From the NCBI RefSeq assembly GCF_003053725.1, contig NZ_QAYC01000003.1, forward strand, positions 248,001 to 312,000: a stretch of 64,000 nucleotides of DNA, read 5' to 3'. Both the position numbers and the translations under genes were made by a program. Of the stretch, positions 52,243-60,188 are shown one piece after another; the first letter of the stretch is position 1; every line of letters starts with the position of its first letter. Under the pieces are notes generated by a model. That model worked only from the letters and a program-made list of their open reading frames with translations. It had not been told where the DNA came from and ran no database searches. Source of the stretch: Rhodovulum kholense (GTDB lineage: Bacteria > Pseudomonadota > Alphaproteobacteria > Rhodobacterales > Rhodobacteraceae).

Positions 52243-52424
52243 CGGGATCTCCTGGGCGCTGGTCGCGCGGACACTAGGTCGGTGCCAAGGAAGAATCAAG
52301 AGCCAGCGGCAAATTGTAGAACCACACGATTTCAAGGACTTGGCGCGGGTCTCTCCGGGTTGTCATGGCAAGATCCTGCCCTTATCTTGCCCAACTTGAT
52401 CCAAGCAAAGACACGAGGCACCCC

Positions 52425-52883
52425 ATGGACCTGCGCACCCGCATTTCGGCGGCGCTCAAGGCGGCGATGAAGGACAGGGAGGCCGACCGGCTGGGAACGC
52501 TGCGGCTGATCAATGCCGCGATCAAGGATCGCGACATCGCGGCACGGACCGAAGGTGGCGAGGACGGCGTCGGCGAGGCCGAGGTGCTGGCGATCCTCGC
52601 GCGGATGGTCAAGCAGCGTCAGGAAAGCGCGCGCGCCTATGAAGAGGGCGGGCGGCTCGACCTCGCGGAACGCGAACGCGACGAGATCGGGGTGATCGAG
52701 GACTTCCTTCCCCGCCAGCTGACCGAGGACGAGGTCGATGCGGCGATCGGCGCCGCCATCGTCGAGACCCAGGCCAATTCGATCCGCGACATGGGCCGGG
52801 TCATGGCGCTGCTGAAAGCCGAGTATGCCGGGCGGATGGATTTCGCGGCCGTGGGCCCCGCGGTGCGGCAGCGCCTGGCCTGA
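52425..52883 (+). CDS. GatB/YqeY domain protein
   Basis: A 152-residue protein consisting of a single YqeY domain, related to the tail of the GatB amidotransferase subunit. Typical text: RISAALKAAMKDREADRLGTLRLINAAIKD near the start, QRQESARAYEEGGRLDLAERERDEI in the middle, and FLPRQLTEDEV later. The function of stand-alone YqeY is not proven; a tRNA-linked role has been proposed from the domain. Start ATG 52425 chosen as in homologues. The 204 bp after it hold no gene I can support. Confidence 0.92.
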   Translation: MDLRTRISAALKAAMKDREADRLGTLRLINAAIKDRDIAARTEGGEDGVGEAEVLAILARMVKQRQESARAYEEGGRLDLAERERDEIGVIEDFLPRQLTEDEVDAAIGAAIVETQANSIRDMGRVMALLKAEYAGRMDFAAVGPAVRQRLA

Positions 52884-53086
52884 ACGCGGTGACGTGGGCG
52901 GCCCTGCGGCAACCTGTGCCCGTTTTTTCGGCGGAGCCTGTCCTGTAAGTCTTGTGTCACGCGTCTGCGGGGCCATCTGGAAAGCGATTTGGTAACGGAT
53001 CGGCGGATAGGAAGCATCTGCGGGCACTTCCTCCCGGACCCGAGGGGGGATAACGTGAACGCTTACACGGAGGCGGGGACCAGCTC

Positions 53087-53419
53087 ATGTTCACTTACCT
53101 GAAGAAAGTCAGACCGGAAGACTGGCCTGCTCTGCTGCTGCGCGTCGGGGCGCTCTTGCTGATCACGGTGCATCTGATCGTCTTCCTCTTCATCTATCAG
53201 CACCCGCTGTTCATCCTGTCCGCGCTGGTGATGGGGCTTTTGCTGGCGCGCGAGATGTATGAGGATCTGTCGCAGCGGTTCTTCCGCCTGAAGGCCGAGG
53301 AATACGAAAAGGAACTGCACGGTGCCCGGGAGGACGCTCAGCAGACCGAGCGCCACCCGCTGCTGATCGAAGGCGCGGCCTCGCTGAAAGACATCTCGAC
53401 CCGCTCGACGCGGCACTGA
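53087..53419 (+). CDS. Small membrane protein of unknown function
   Basis: A 110-residue protein with two adjacent transmembrane segments (about residues 15-37 and 42-55) and a charged, probably cytoplasmic tail with AEEYEKELHGAREDAQQ, likely helical. I do not recognise the family. GGAGGCGGGG lies 9-18 bp before the ATG. It stands alone between the YqeY gene and the convergent lipB gene. The frame has normal codon use for this genome, which supports it being real. Confidence 0.65.
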   Translation: MFTYLKKVRPEDWPALLLRVGALLLITVHLIVFLFIYQHPLFILSALVMGLLLAREMYEDLSQRFFRLKAEEYEKELHGAREDAQQTERHPLLIEGAASLKDISTRSTRH

Positions 53420-53489
53420 CCGGTCGCCGAAACAGGATATGCTGCGGAGGGGCCTCGGATCCGGGGTCCGTCCGCTTGCGAAGAGGCGG

Positions 53490-54170
53490 CTATCCCGTCG
53501 CCGTCCGGCGCGCGGGCAGCGGGCCGAAGACCCGGGCGAAGCTGCGCTTCAGCGCCACGTCGACATCGCCAATCGTCACCGGAAGCCCCAGATCGACCAG
53601 ACTGGTGACGCCATGGTCGCGGATGCCGCAGGGCACGATGCCGTCGAAATGGCCGAGATCGGGATCGACATTGATCGCCAGCCCGTGAAAGCTGACCCAG
53701 CGGCGCAGCCTCACGCCGATGGCCGCGATCTTGTCCTCGCGCGGGGCGCCGTCGGGGCCGGGGGGCAATTCGGGCCGCACCACCCAGACCCCGACCCGGC
53801 CCGGGCGCCGTTCGCCCCGGACGTTGAACTCGGCCAGGGTCGCGATCACCCACTCCTCGAGCTGCCAGACAAAGCGGCGGACGTCATGGCCGCGCTGGCC
53901 CACGTCGAGCATCGCATAGACCACCCGCTGGCCCGGCCCGTGATAGGTGTATTGCCCGCCCCGGCGCGTCTCGAAGACCGGAAACCGGCCGGGATCTGTC
54001 AGATCGGCGGGCCGGGCCGAGGTGCCCGCAGTGTAAAGCGGAGGATGTTCGATCAGCCAGATCGCCTCGCCCGCGCGGCCGGCAGCGATGGCATCGGCGC
54101 GCGTTTCCATCGCGGCAACAGTTTCCAGATACGGAGAAAGCTGTTCGAATTCAATCCATTCCGGCTCCAT
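53490..54170 (-). CDS. lipB: Lipoyl(octanoyl) transferase LipB
   Basis: Transfers octanoate from acyl carrier protein to lipoyl domains, the first step of lipoate synthesis. The 226-residue product shows [21 protein letters not shown] near residue 69, [25 protein letters not shown] with the catalytic Lys, and the acyl-accepting Cys in [16 protein letters not shown]. Start ATG 54170 is preceded by GGAAGG. The longer upstream frame would overlap the neighbouring secreted protein gene and is rejected. Confidence 0.96.
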   Translation of the reverse strand: MEPEWIEFEQLSPYLETVAAMETRADAIAAGRAGEAIWLIEHPPLYTAGTSARPADLTDPGRFPVFETRRGGQYTYHGPGQRVVYAMLDVGQRGHDVRRFVWQLEEWVIATLAEFNVRGERRPGRVGVWVVRPELPPGPDGAPREDKIAAIGVRLRRWVSFHGLAINVDPDLGHFDGIVPCGIRDHGVTSLVDLGLPVTIGDVDVALKRSFARVFGPLPARRTATG

Positions 54171-54284
54171 CTTAAGGCCTTCCTTGCTTGACAGGTATCG
54201 CGGTGCGCCCGGACAGTGCGGGCAGTCTGGTGCCTTCCGGGTGGGGCGGGCGCCTTCACGGCATTGCAGGAGAGACATGTCGGC

Positions 54285-55628
54285 ATGAAGACGAAAGTTG
54301 CAATGGCCTGCCTCGCGGCCAGCCTCGCCCTCACCCCCGCCACCCGGGCCGCCGCCGATGGCGGCGATGTCGTCGGCGGACTGATCGCCGGGATCATCGG
54401 CGGTGCCATCCTCAACGAGGCCAGCAAGGGGCGCCAGCATCGTACCGGCCAGCACCGGACCTATGCCGACCCGGCCACGGTGGCGCAGAACCGCGAGGTC
54501 CAGACCTCGCTGAACTATTTCGGCTTCCCGGTCGGCGCCGTCGACGGCGTTCTGGGCAGCCGGTCGCGCACGGCCATTTCCGAGTATCAGGCGACCATGG
54601 GGTACCCGGTCACGGGACGGCTCCAGCCCTATGAGCGTGATTTCCTGACCGCTTCCTATCGCCGCGCCATCGCGGGCGGCCCGGCCACCGCACAGATGAT
54701 CGCCGGCGACCCGATGGGGCCGCGCGGGCTGCTGCGCACCTATCAGAAGCAGGCCGCCGGCATTGCGCCGCCGCCTGTGGCGCAGCCGGTGCCGAACACC
54801 ACCGTCGTCATCGCGCCCGCCGCGCCCGCGCCAGCCCCGGTCCCCGCGACCATCCCGGTGATGAATGCCGCGCGCGATCCGGGCGCGGGCGGCACGGGGC
54901 TGCCCAATTTCCTGAGCTCGGGCACCGGCAAGTCGCTGGCCTCGCATTGCAACAAGGTCAGCCTGCTGACCAGCACCAATGGCGGTTTCGTCACCTCGGC
55001 GGCGATGACCGACCCCTCGGTCGCGCTGAACGAACAGTTCTGCCTCGCGCGCACCTATGCCATCGCTTCGGGCGAGGACATGGCGGGCCGGGTCTCGACC
55101 CTGTCGCAGGATCAGATCGCCGCACAATGCGACCGCCTCGGGCCGTTGCTCAAGCCCTATGTCTCGGCGCTGTCCTTCCGGCCGCGTGCCGAGGTGATGT
55201 CCGATCTCGGGGGCTTCGTGCAGGGCTCGGGCATGTCGCCCGAACAGCTGGCGGGCACCGCGCGGATCTGCCTGTCGGTCGGCTATCGCACCGACAATAT
55301 GGATGTGGCTCTGGGGTCGGCGCTTTTGCTGAATGTGCTGGGCGAGGACGTTTATAGCGAACTTCTGGGCCACCATCTGAGCCAGGGATTCGGCACCGCG
55401 ACCCGGGCCGATCTGGCGCTCGACTGGTACGATGCGGGGCTCGATGCCGTGGCGCGGGGCGCCGCGCCGGTCTTTGCCCCCGGCCAGCCCGAACGGTCGG
55501 AACTGATCCGCAAGGCCGCCTACCGGATCGGCGGGCGCGGCGAAGGGACTGCGTTTGCGGCGCCCGCCCCCGCTGTCCCGGGGCGGGCGGCCATGCCTGC
55601 GCTGCCGGCGTTTTCGGTCGCGGACTAG
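54285..55628 (+). CDS. Exported peptidoglycan-binding domain protein
   Basis: A 447-residue envelope protein. Residues 1-24 form a signal peptide; then comes a short Gly-zipper segment ([21 protein letters not shown]) and a PG_binding_1 domain around residues 67-120 ([20 protein letters not shown] then [20 protein letters not shown]). A Pro/Ala linker around 165-205 leads to an all-helical C-terminal domain of about 230 residues that I do not recognise. No catalytic hydrolase domain is evident, so it probably anchors to the cell wall in the periplasm. Start ATG 54285 has AGGAGAG 10 bp upstream; a nearer ATG at 54277 gives only a three-codon frame. Divergent from lipB. Confidence 0.82.
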   Translation: MKTKVAMACLAASLALTPATRAAADGGDVVGGLIAGIIGGAILNEASKGRQHRTGQHRTYADPATVAQNREVQTSLNYFGFPVGAVDGVLGSRSRTAISEYQATMGYPVTGRLQPYERDFLTASYRRAIAGGPATAQMIAGDPMGPRGLLRTYQKQAAGIAPPPVAQPVPNTTVVIAPAAPAPAPVPATIPVMNAARDPGAGGTGLPNFLSSGTGKSLASHCNKVSLLTSTNGGFVTSAAMTDPSVALNEQFCLARTYAIASGEDMAGRVSTLSQDQIAAQCDRLGPLLKPYVSALSFRPRAEVMSDLGGFVQGSGMSPEQLAGTARICLSVGYRTDNMDVALGSALLLNVLGEDVYSELLGHHLSQGFGTATRADLALDWYDAGLDAVARGAAPVFAPGQPERSELIRKAAYRIGGRGEGTAFAAPAPAVPGRAAMPALPAFSVAD

Positions 55629-55762
55629 CTGTCCGCGAGGCCGGGTGTCGCACGTCTGCGGGACCCGGCCGTTGCGCCGCACCCGATGGGGCGAAAAAGG
55701 CAAGAATCCCCCTTCACATCCCCGAACCGACTCGCTATGAACCCCGGCACTACCAGACACGT

Positions 55763-55849
55763 GCGGTCGTGGCGGAATTGGTAGACGCGCAGCGTTGAGG
55801 TCGCTGTGGGGTAACTCCCGTGGAAGTTCGAGTCTTCTCGACCGCACCA
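55763..55849 (+). tRNA. tRNA-Leu (anticodon GAG)
   Basis: An 87-nt class II tRNA. Acceptor GCGGTCG pairs with CGACCGC, followed by A and an encoded CCA (55847-55849). The anticodon arm AGCG-TTGAGGT-CGCT gives anticodon GAG, reading CUC and CUU leucine codons. The D-loop (AATTGGTAGACGC), a long variable arm and the T-loop GTTCGAGTC are present. Confidence 0.97.
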
Positions 55850-56174
55850 TAGTCCAGGCAAGATCAAAGGCTTGGACCTGCGTTTGACAGTAATCCCCCC
55901 CGCCAGTCCCCCGATGCGCAGCCGGGCATCGGCGCAGCCTGACCGCAGGGGCTTCACGCTTTGGCGCGTCACGGTCCCCGGGCAATATGCCGATCCCGAC
56001 CGGGCCGATCCGGTGGTTCCGCTCGGCTCGGACCTCGCCCGGTGTCGTCCGGACCGAGATCCGCGCCACGCGGCCGCGAGGACGGTCCGTCGGCATGATT
56101 CCCGGGCGCGCCCGCGCACTTGATCCGCCGCACCCCGCCCCCTAGGCTTTGGCGGCGCAAGGACGTCGGGCGGC
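55850..56174. other. 325-bp gap after tRNA-Leu without a supported gene
   Basis: Open frames on both strands lack ribosome sites and family features. A small hairpin GATGC/GCATC around 55914-55931 is the only local structure noted. The stretch probably holds the promoter of the secreted-protein gene that follows. Confidence 0.5.
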
Positions 56175-57056
56175 ATGAGGCGGTTTCTGATCCTTCTGGC
56201 GGCAGGCCTGCTGCACGCGGCCTCGGTCGAGGCCCAGATGTGGATGCCGCTGACCGGCACCGGCGGCGAGTTCGACGGTGCCGTGGTCTGCGAGGATCAC
56301 CCCTGGGGCGAAAGCTCCTGCATCCTTTTCGGATGCCGCGCCGGGCAGCCGATCGATCTTTATGTCGTCTCCCGCACGCTCACGCGGTCCGGGCTGACCG
56401 ATGCGATGCTGACTGTCGATGGGCGCGTCATCTCCTTTGCCGCGTTCCAGCGACAGGAGGGCCATGACGATCTCTTCTTCGCTGGCGAGACCCGGCAGGG
56501 CATCGAGGCCATCGCGGAACCGCTGCGCCGGGGCAGCCGCTTCGCGCTGGAATTCGAGGGGGGCGCTGCGGGACTGACGCTTCAGGGCTCGTTGCGGGGG
56601 TCGTCCCGGGCCATCGACCATGCGCTGTCGGTCTGCCCGATGCCGCTGCCTGCGCCCGTGGCGGACCCCGCCGGGGCCGCGCTGGCGCAGGTGCAGCGCG
56701 ATTGCGCCGACATCGGCGGCACCGTCACGCTAGAGCCGCCGATGGCCCGGCCGGTCGATATCGACGGCGTCGCGCCCATGGATCTTGCCGTCGATTTCGG
56801 AGCGGTCCGGTGTTCGAGCGCGAGCTCGATGTATTGCGGCTCGGGCGGCTGTTCGCAGCAGATCTACCTGGGGGTTGCGGGCGGGGGCTATCGTCCGATC
56901 TACGGCGATACGATGTACGGGTTCGAGGTGCCAAGCCCGGGGGTGCTGCGCGTCGATGTGCATGGCAGTGCCTGCGGACGCGTCGGGGCCTCGGGGGCGT
57001 GCAGTCTGACCTTCCGGGTCGATCCCGACGGCGTGACGCTATTGTTCAAAGAATAG
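56175..57056 (+). CDS. Secreted Cys-containing protein of unknown function
   Basis: A 293-residue protein with a clear signal peptide (residues 1-20, ending SVEAQ). The mature part has about nine cysteines, mostly in pairs (VVCEDHPWGESSCILFGC; RCSSASSMYCGSGGC; SACGRVGASGAC), suggesting disulfides in the periplasm or outside. It looks mainly beta and may contain two similar halves, residues 21-150 and 175-293. I do not recognise a family. It stands alone, on the same strand as the later ABC operon but 426 bp from it. Confidence 0.7.
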   Translation: MRRFLILLAAGLLHAASVEAQMWMPLTGTGGEFDGAVVCEDHPWGESSCILFGCRAGQPIDLYVVSRTLTRSGLTDAMLTVDGRVISFAAFQRQEGHDDLFFAGETRQGIEAIAEPLRRGSRFALEFEGGAAGLTLQGSLRGSSRAIDHALSVCPMPLPAPVADPAGAALAQVQRDCADIGGTVTLEPPMARPVDIDGVAPMDLAVDFGAVRCSSASSMYCGSGGCSQQIYLGVAGGGYRPIYGDTMYGFEVPSPGVLRVDVHGSACGRVGASGACSLTFRVDPDGVTLLFKE

Positions 57057-57482
57057 GGGCGCCCGGGTTTCTGCCCGCCGTTCCGACCTGCCTTGCCAGA
57101 TCGCAGCCTTTGCGGGGAAAGGCCCGCGCGCGGGGCGGCCGTCGCCGAGGTGCGACCTCTCAGCGGCGCATCGGCTGCCCGGCCGCCGGGCAGCGACGGC
57201 CACATCTGCCCAAAGATGCGGCAGATGTCAGCGCCCCCGCGGCCGGGCGTCAGGGCGGGGATGGTGGGCTCGCGGGGCTCGGCTAAGAGAAAGGGGTCCG
57301 TCGGCCTTGGCCGGGGGGCCTGCGGACGCGGTCGGGATGGGGACGGGCCGGATCGTTTCACGCAGCCTTCAAGTTCTGCGTTGCACTTACGGGTTCAGAT
57401 GATACCTTTTTGGGCAACGGACGCAGAGCCGACAAGAAGAGCGGCCCCAAAAAGGGGGCGCCAGAACGACAGGGGATACCGG
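57057..57482 (+). other. 426-bp structured leader region before the ABC operon
   Basis: No gene found. Several inverted repeats are clustered: GCCGTCGC (57138-57145) with GCGACGGC (57193-57200), GCTGCCCGG (57174-57182) with CCGGGCAGC (57186-57194), and a perfect 9-bp stem ACATCTGCC (57202-57210) with GGCAGATGT (57220-57228). A further small hairpin GCCCC/GGGGC (57444-57459) lies just before the ribosome site. The first may end the upstream gene; together they could form a structured 5' leader. Confidence 0.45.
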
Positions 57483-58577
57483 TTGACCGGAACAAGCGAC
57501 GGTTTCGTGGTCTTCGACCGCGTGCAGAAGAGCTATGACGGGGAAACTCTCGTCGTCAAAGACCTCAATCTCTCCATCGGCAAGGGTGAGTTCCTGACCA
57601 TGCTCGGGCCCTCGGGGTCGGGCAAGACCACCTGTCTGATGATGCTGGCCGGGTTCGAGACCGCGACCCATGGCGACATCCTTCTGGACGGCAAGCCGAT
57701 CAACAACATCCCGCCGCACAAGCGCGGGATCGGCATGGTGTTCCAGAACTACGCGCTTTTCCCGCACATGACGGTGGCCGAGAACCTGGCCTTCCCGCTG
57801 GAGGTGCGCAAGATCGGCCGGGCGGACCGCGAGGCCAAGGTGCAGCGGGCGCTGGAGATGGTGCAGATGGGCGCCTTCGGCGGCCGCCGCCCGGCGCAGC
57901 TGTCGGGCGGTCAGCAACAGCGGATCGCGCTGGCCCGCGCGCTGGTCTTCGAGCCCGAGCTGGTCCTGATGGACGAGCCGCTGGGCGCGCTCGACAAGCA
58001 GCTGCGCGAGCACATGCAGTTCGAGATCACGCGGCTGGCGCATAATCTGGGGATCACCACCGTCTATGTGACCCATGACCAGACCGAGGCGCTGACCATG
58101 TCCGACCGGGTCGCGGTCTTCAACGACGGCCGCATCCAGCAGCTGGCCCGGCCCGACGAGCTTTACGAAAAGCCCGTGAACAGTTTCGTCGCCCAGTTCA
58201 TCGGCGAGAACAACACGCTGCTTGGCCGCGTCAAGGAAATCAACGGCACCGCGCTGGTCGAGCTGGACGATGGCGAGGTGATCGACGCGATCCCGGTCAA
58301 CGTCAGGAACCGCGGCGACCGCACGCTGGTCTCGATCCGGCCCGAGCGGGTCGAGATCGACCCCAAGCGGCTTACGCCCGGGGCGCATCTGATCCATGCC
58401 GAGGTGCTGGAATTCATCTATATGGGCGACATTTACCGGACCCGGCTTCGGGTCGCGGGCAACGACGATTTTGTCATCAAGACCCGCAACGCCCCCGACC
58501 AGCGTCGGCTGAGGCCCGGCGAACATATCGAGATCGGCTGGCTGCCCGAGGATTGCCGCGCGCTGGACGCGCCCTGA
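57483..58577 (+). CDS. Spermidine/putrescine-type ABC transporter ATPase (PotA-like)
   Basis: ATP-binding subunit of an importer for polyamines or similar small cations. The 364-residue product has Walker A GPSGSGKTT near residue 39, VFQNYALFPHMTV as Q-loop, signature LSGGQQQRIALARAL, Walker B LVLMDEPLGALD, switch His VTHD and a C-terminal TOBE domain (about 280-355). The start is a TTG at 57483 with AGGGGA 6 bp upstream; it gives the usual family length, whereas the upstream ATG at about 57399 has no ribosome site and adds unrelated residues. It is the first gene of ATPase, binding protein, DUF1330, permease, permease. Confidence 0.92.
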   Translation: MTGTSDGFVVFDRVQKSYDGETLVVKDLNLSIGKGEFLTMLGPSGSGKTTCLMMLAGFETATHGDILLDGKPINNIPPHKRGIGMVFQNYALFPHMTVAENLAFPLEVRKIGRADREAKVQRALEMVQMGAFGGRRPAQLSGGQQQRIALARALVFEPELVLMDEPLGALDKQLREHMQFEITRLAHNLGITTVYVTHDQTEALTMSDRVAVFNDGRIQQLARPDELYEKPVNSFVAQFIGENNTLLGRVKEINGTALVELDDGEVIDAIPVNVRNRGDRTLVSIRPERVEIDPKRLTPGAHLIHAEVLEFIYMGDIYRTRLRVAGNDDFVIKTRNAPDQRRLRPGEHIEIGWLPEDCRALDAP

Positions 58578-58654
58578 CAGCTTCCGGTCGCGCCTCGCCC
58601 GGGGGCGATGGCCGGAGCAACACGGATCCGGGCCAAGTCAGCAGGGAGATCGCA

Positions 58655-59782
58655 ATGACGATCCGACATCTTCTTTCCGCAACCGCTCTGGCGGCACTGC
58701 CCGCCGGGTTTGCCCTTGCCGAGGACCTGCCGCCCTGCGAGGGCTGTGCCGACGGCCTCACTGTCGTCTCCTGGGGCGGCGCCTACCAGACCAGCCAGCA
58801 GAAGGCCTATTCCGAGCCCTATGCCGAGATGACCGGCACCGGCTTCACCTGGGACGAAAGCTCGAACGAGGCGGTGGCCAAGCTGCGCGCCATGAACGAG
58901 GCGGGCAACATCACCTGGGATCTGGTCGATGTCGAGGGCCCCGACAGCCAGCGGCTCTGCGACGAGGGCCTGGCGATGGAAGTGGATCTCGACGAGATGC
59001 TGGCGGCCGCGCCCGACGGCACCCCGGCGACCAAGGATTTCGGCGACAGCGTCATCAATGACTGTTTCGTGCCGCAGATCGTCTTCTCGACCACCTTCGG
59101 CTACCGTACCGATGTCGCGGCCTGGAACGGCAAGGAGCCCGAGAATCTCTGCGCGCTGTTCGATACCGAGACCTTCCCCGGCAAGCGCAGCCTCGAAAAG
59201 CGCCCGAAGAAGAACCTCGAATGGGCGCTGCTGTGCGACGGCGTCGAGAAGGACGACCTGTACGATGTGCTCGACACGCCCGAGGGTGTCGATCGCGCGC
59301 TGGCCAAGCTCGACACCATCAAGGACGACGTGATCTGGTGGTCGGCGGGCGCCGAGACGCCGCAGCGCCTGGCCGATGGCGAAGTGGTGATCGGCTCGAC
59401 CTATAACGGCCGGCTCTTCAGCCTGATCGTGGAACAGAAGCAACCCGTGAAGATGCTGTGGGACTGGCAGGTCTTCGACTATGACGGCTGGATCATCCCC
59501 GCCGACCTGCCCGAGGACCGGCTGAACCGGGTGATGCACTTCCTGCATTTCGCGACCGACACCCAGCGCCTGGCCGATCAGGCCAAGTATATCTCTTACG
59601 GCCCGTCACGCGCCTCGTCGCAGCCGCTGGTGTCGACCCATGCCGAGCTGGGCATCGAGATGGCGCCGTTCATGCCCACCAACCCCGCGAACCAGAAGAA
59701 CTATCTGGTGAACAACATCGAATGGTGGGCCGACAACCAGGACGACGTCGAGGCCAAGTTCCAGGCCTGGCTCGCCCGCTAA
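58655..59782 (+). CDS. Periplasmic substrate-binding protein of the polyamine-type ABC system (PotD-like)
   Basis: Captures the substrate in the periplasm. The 375-residue product has a signal peptide (residues 1-22, ending FALA) and mature text GLTVVSWGGAYQTSQQKAY, WDLVDVEGPDSQRLCDEGLA and YNGRLFSLIVEQKQPVKMLW, matching the PotD/PotF-like family 1 binding proteins. Cysteines near the mature N-terminus (CEGC) are an odd local feature. Start ATG 58655 has AGGGAG about 7 bp upstream. Spermidine, putrescine or another amine could be the ligand; sequence alone does not say which. Confidence 0.92.
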   Translation: MTIRHLLSATALAALPAGFALAEDLPPCEGCADGLTVVSWGGAYQTSQQKAYSEPYAEMTGTGFTWDESSNEAVAKLRAMNEAGNITWDLVDVEGPDSQRLCDEGLAMEVDLDEMLAAAPDGTPATKDFGDSVINDCFVPQIVFSTTFGYRTDVAAWNGKEPENLCALFDTETFPGKRSLEKRPKKNLEWALLCDGVEKDDLYDVLDTPEGVDRALAKLDTIKDDVIWWSAGAETPQRLADGEVVIGSTYNGRLFSLIVEQKQPVKMLWDWQVFDYDGWIIPADLPEDRLNRVMHFLHFATDTQRLADQAKYISYGPSRASSQPLVSTHAELGIEMAPFMPTNPANQKNYLVNNIEWWADNQDDVEAKFQAWLAR

Positions 59783-59837
59783 GACCGCAAGGCGGCGTGC
59801 CCTTCGGGAGGCGCGCCGCCCCCGACATCCCGGCCAC

Positions 59838-59863
59838 GGCGCGCGCCCCAGGCGGCGCGCGCC
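59838..59863 (+). promoter_or_regulatory. Strong GC hairpin between binding protein and permease genes
   Basis: GGCGCGCGCC at 59838-59847 pairs perfectly with GGCGCGCGCC at 59854-59863 around a 6-base loop. A second GC stem, GGCGGCG with CGCCGCC, lies at 59791-59820. Such intercistronic hairpins often protect the binding-protein part of the message and reduce permease expression. No T-run follows, so full termination is unlikely. Confidence 0.6.
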
Positions 59864-59897
59864 TCGGCCCCAGCACAAGACCAGGGGGACGCGCGAG

Positions 59898-60188
59898 ATG
59901 CCCAAGGGGTATATCATCGCCCATATCACCGTGACCGATCCGGAGGCCTACCGCGAGTATGTCGACCGCGACACGCCGATTCTCGAAGGCTTCGGCGGGC
60001 GGTTCATCGTCCGCGGCGGCGCCTCGGAAGCGCCCGAAGGCCCGATGAAGGACCGCCATGTGGTGATCGAGTTCCCCGATTTCGAAACCGCGAAACGCGC
60101 CTTCCATTCGCCCGAATACCAGGAGGTCGCGCGCATCCGCCACGCCACCGCGTTCAGCGACATCGTTCTGGTCGAGGGCGTGGCATGA
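59898..60188 (+). CDS. DUF1330 domain protein inside the ABC operon
   Basis: A 96-residue protein made of one DUF1330 domain, a ferredoxin-like alpha+beta barrel: YIIAHITVTDPEAYREYVD at the start, GGRFIVRGGASE in the middle and HVVIEFPDFETAKRAFHSPEYQE near residue 54. Function unknown; dimeric alpha+beta barrels of this type include small enzymes acting on hydrophobic or amine compounds. AGGGGGA precedes the ATG. It overlaps the next permease gene by 4 bp (ATGA), so it is co-translated with transporter genes and may act on the imported substrate. Confidence 0.9.
   Translation: MPKGYIIAHITVTDPEAYREYVDRDTPILEGFGGRFIVRGGASEAPEGPMKDRHVVIEFPDFETAKRAFHSPEYQEVARIRHATAFSDIVLVEGVA

Noticed and set aside
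54285-56096. A long in-frame minus-strand extension that would make lipB an 868-codon gene
   Set aside because: It runs antisense through the peptidoglycan-binding protein gene and the tRNA; LipB family similarity begins at 54170.
55625-56260. A 211-codon frame on the minus strand containing [19 protein letters not shown]
   Set aside because: This is the reverse complement of tRNA-Leu; the same string occurs in many wrongly annotated proteins antisense to leucine tRNA genes.
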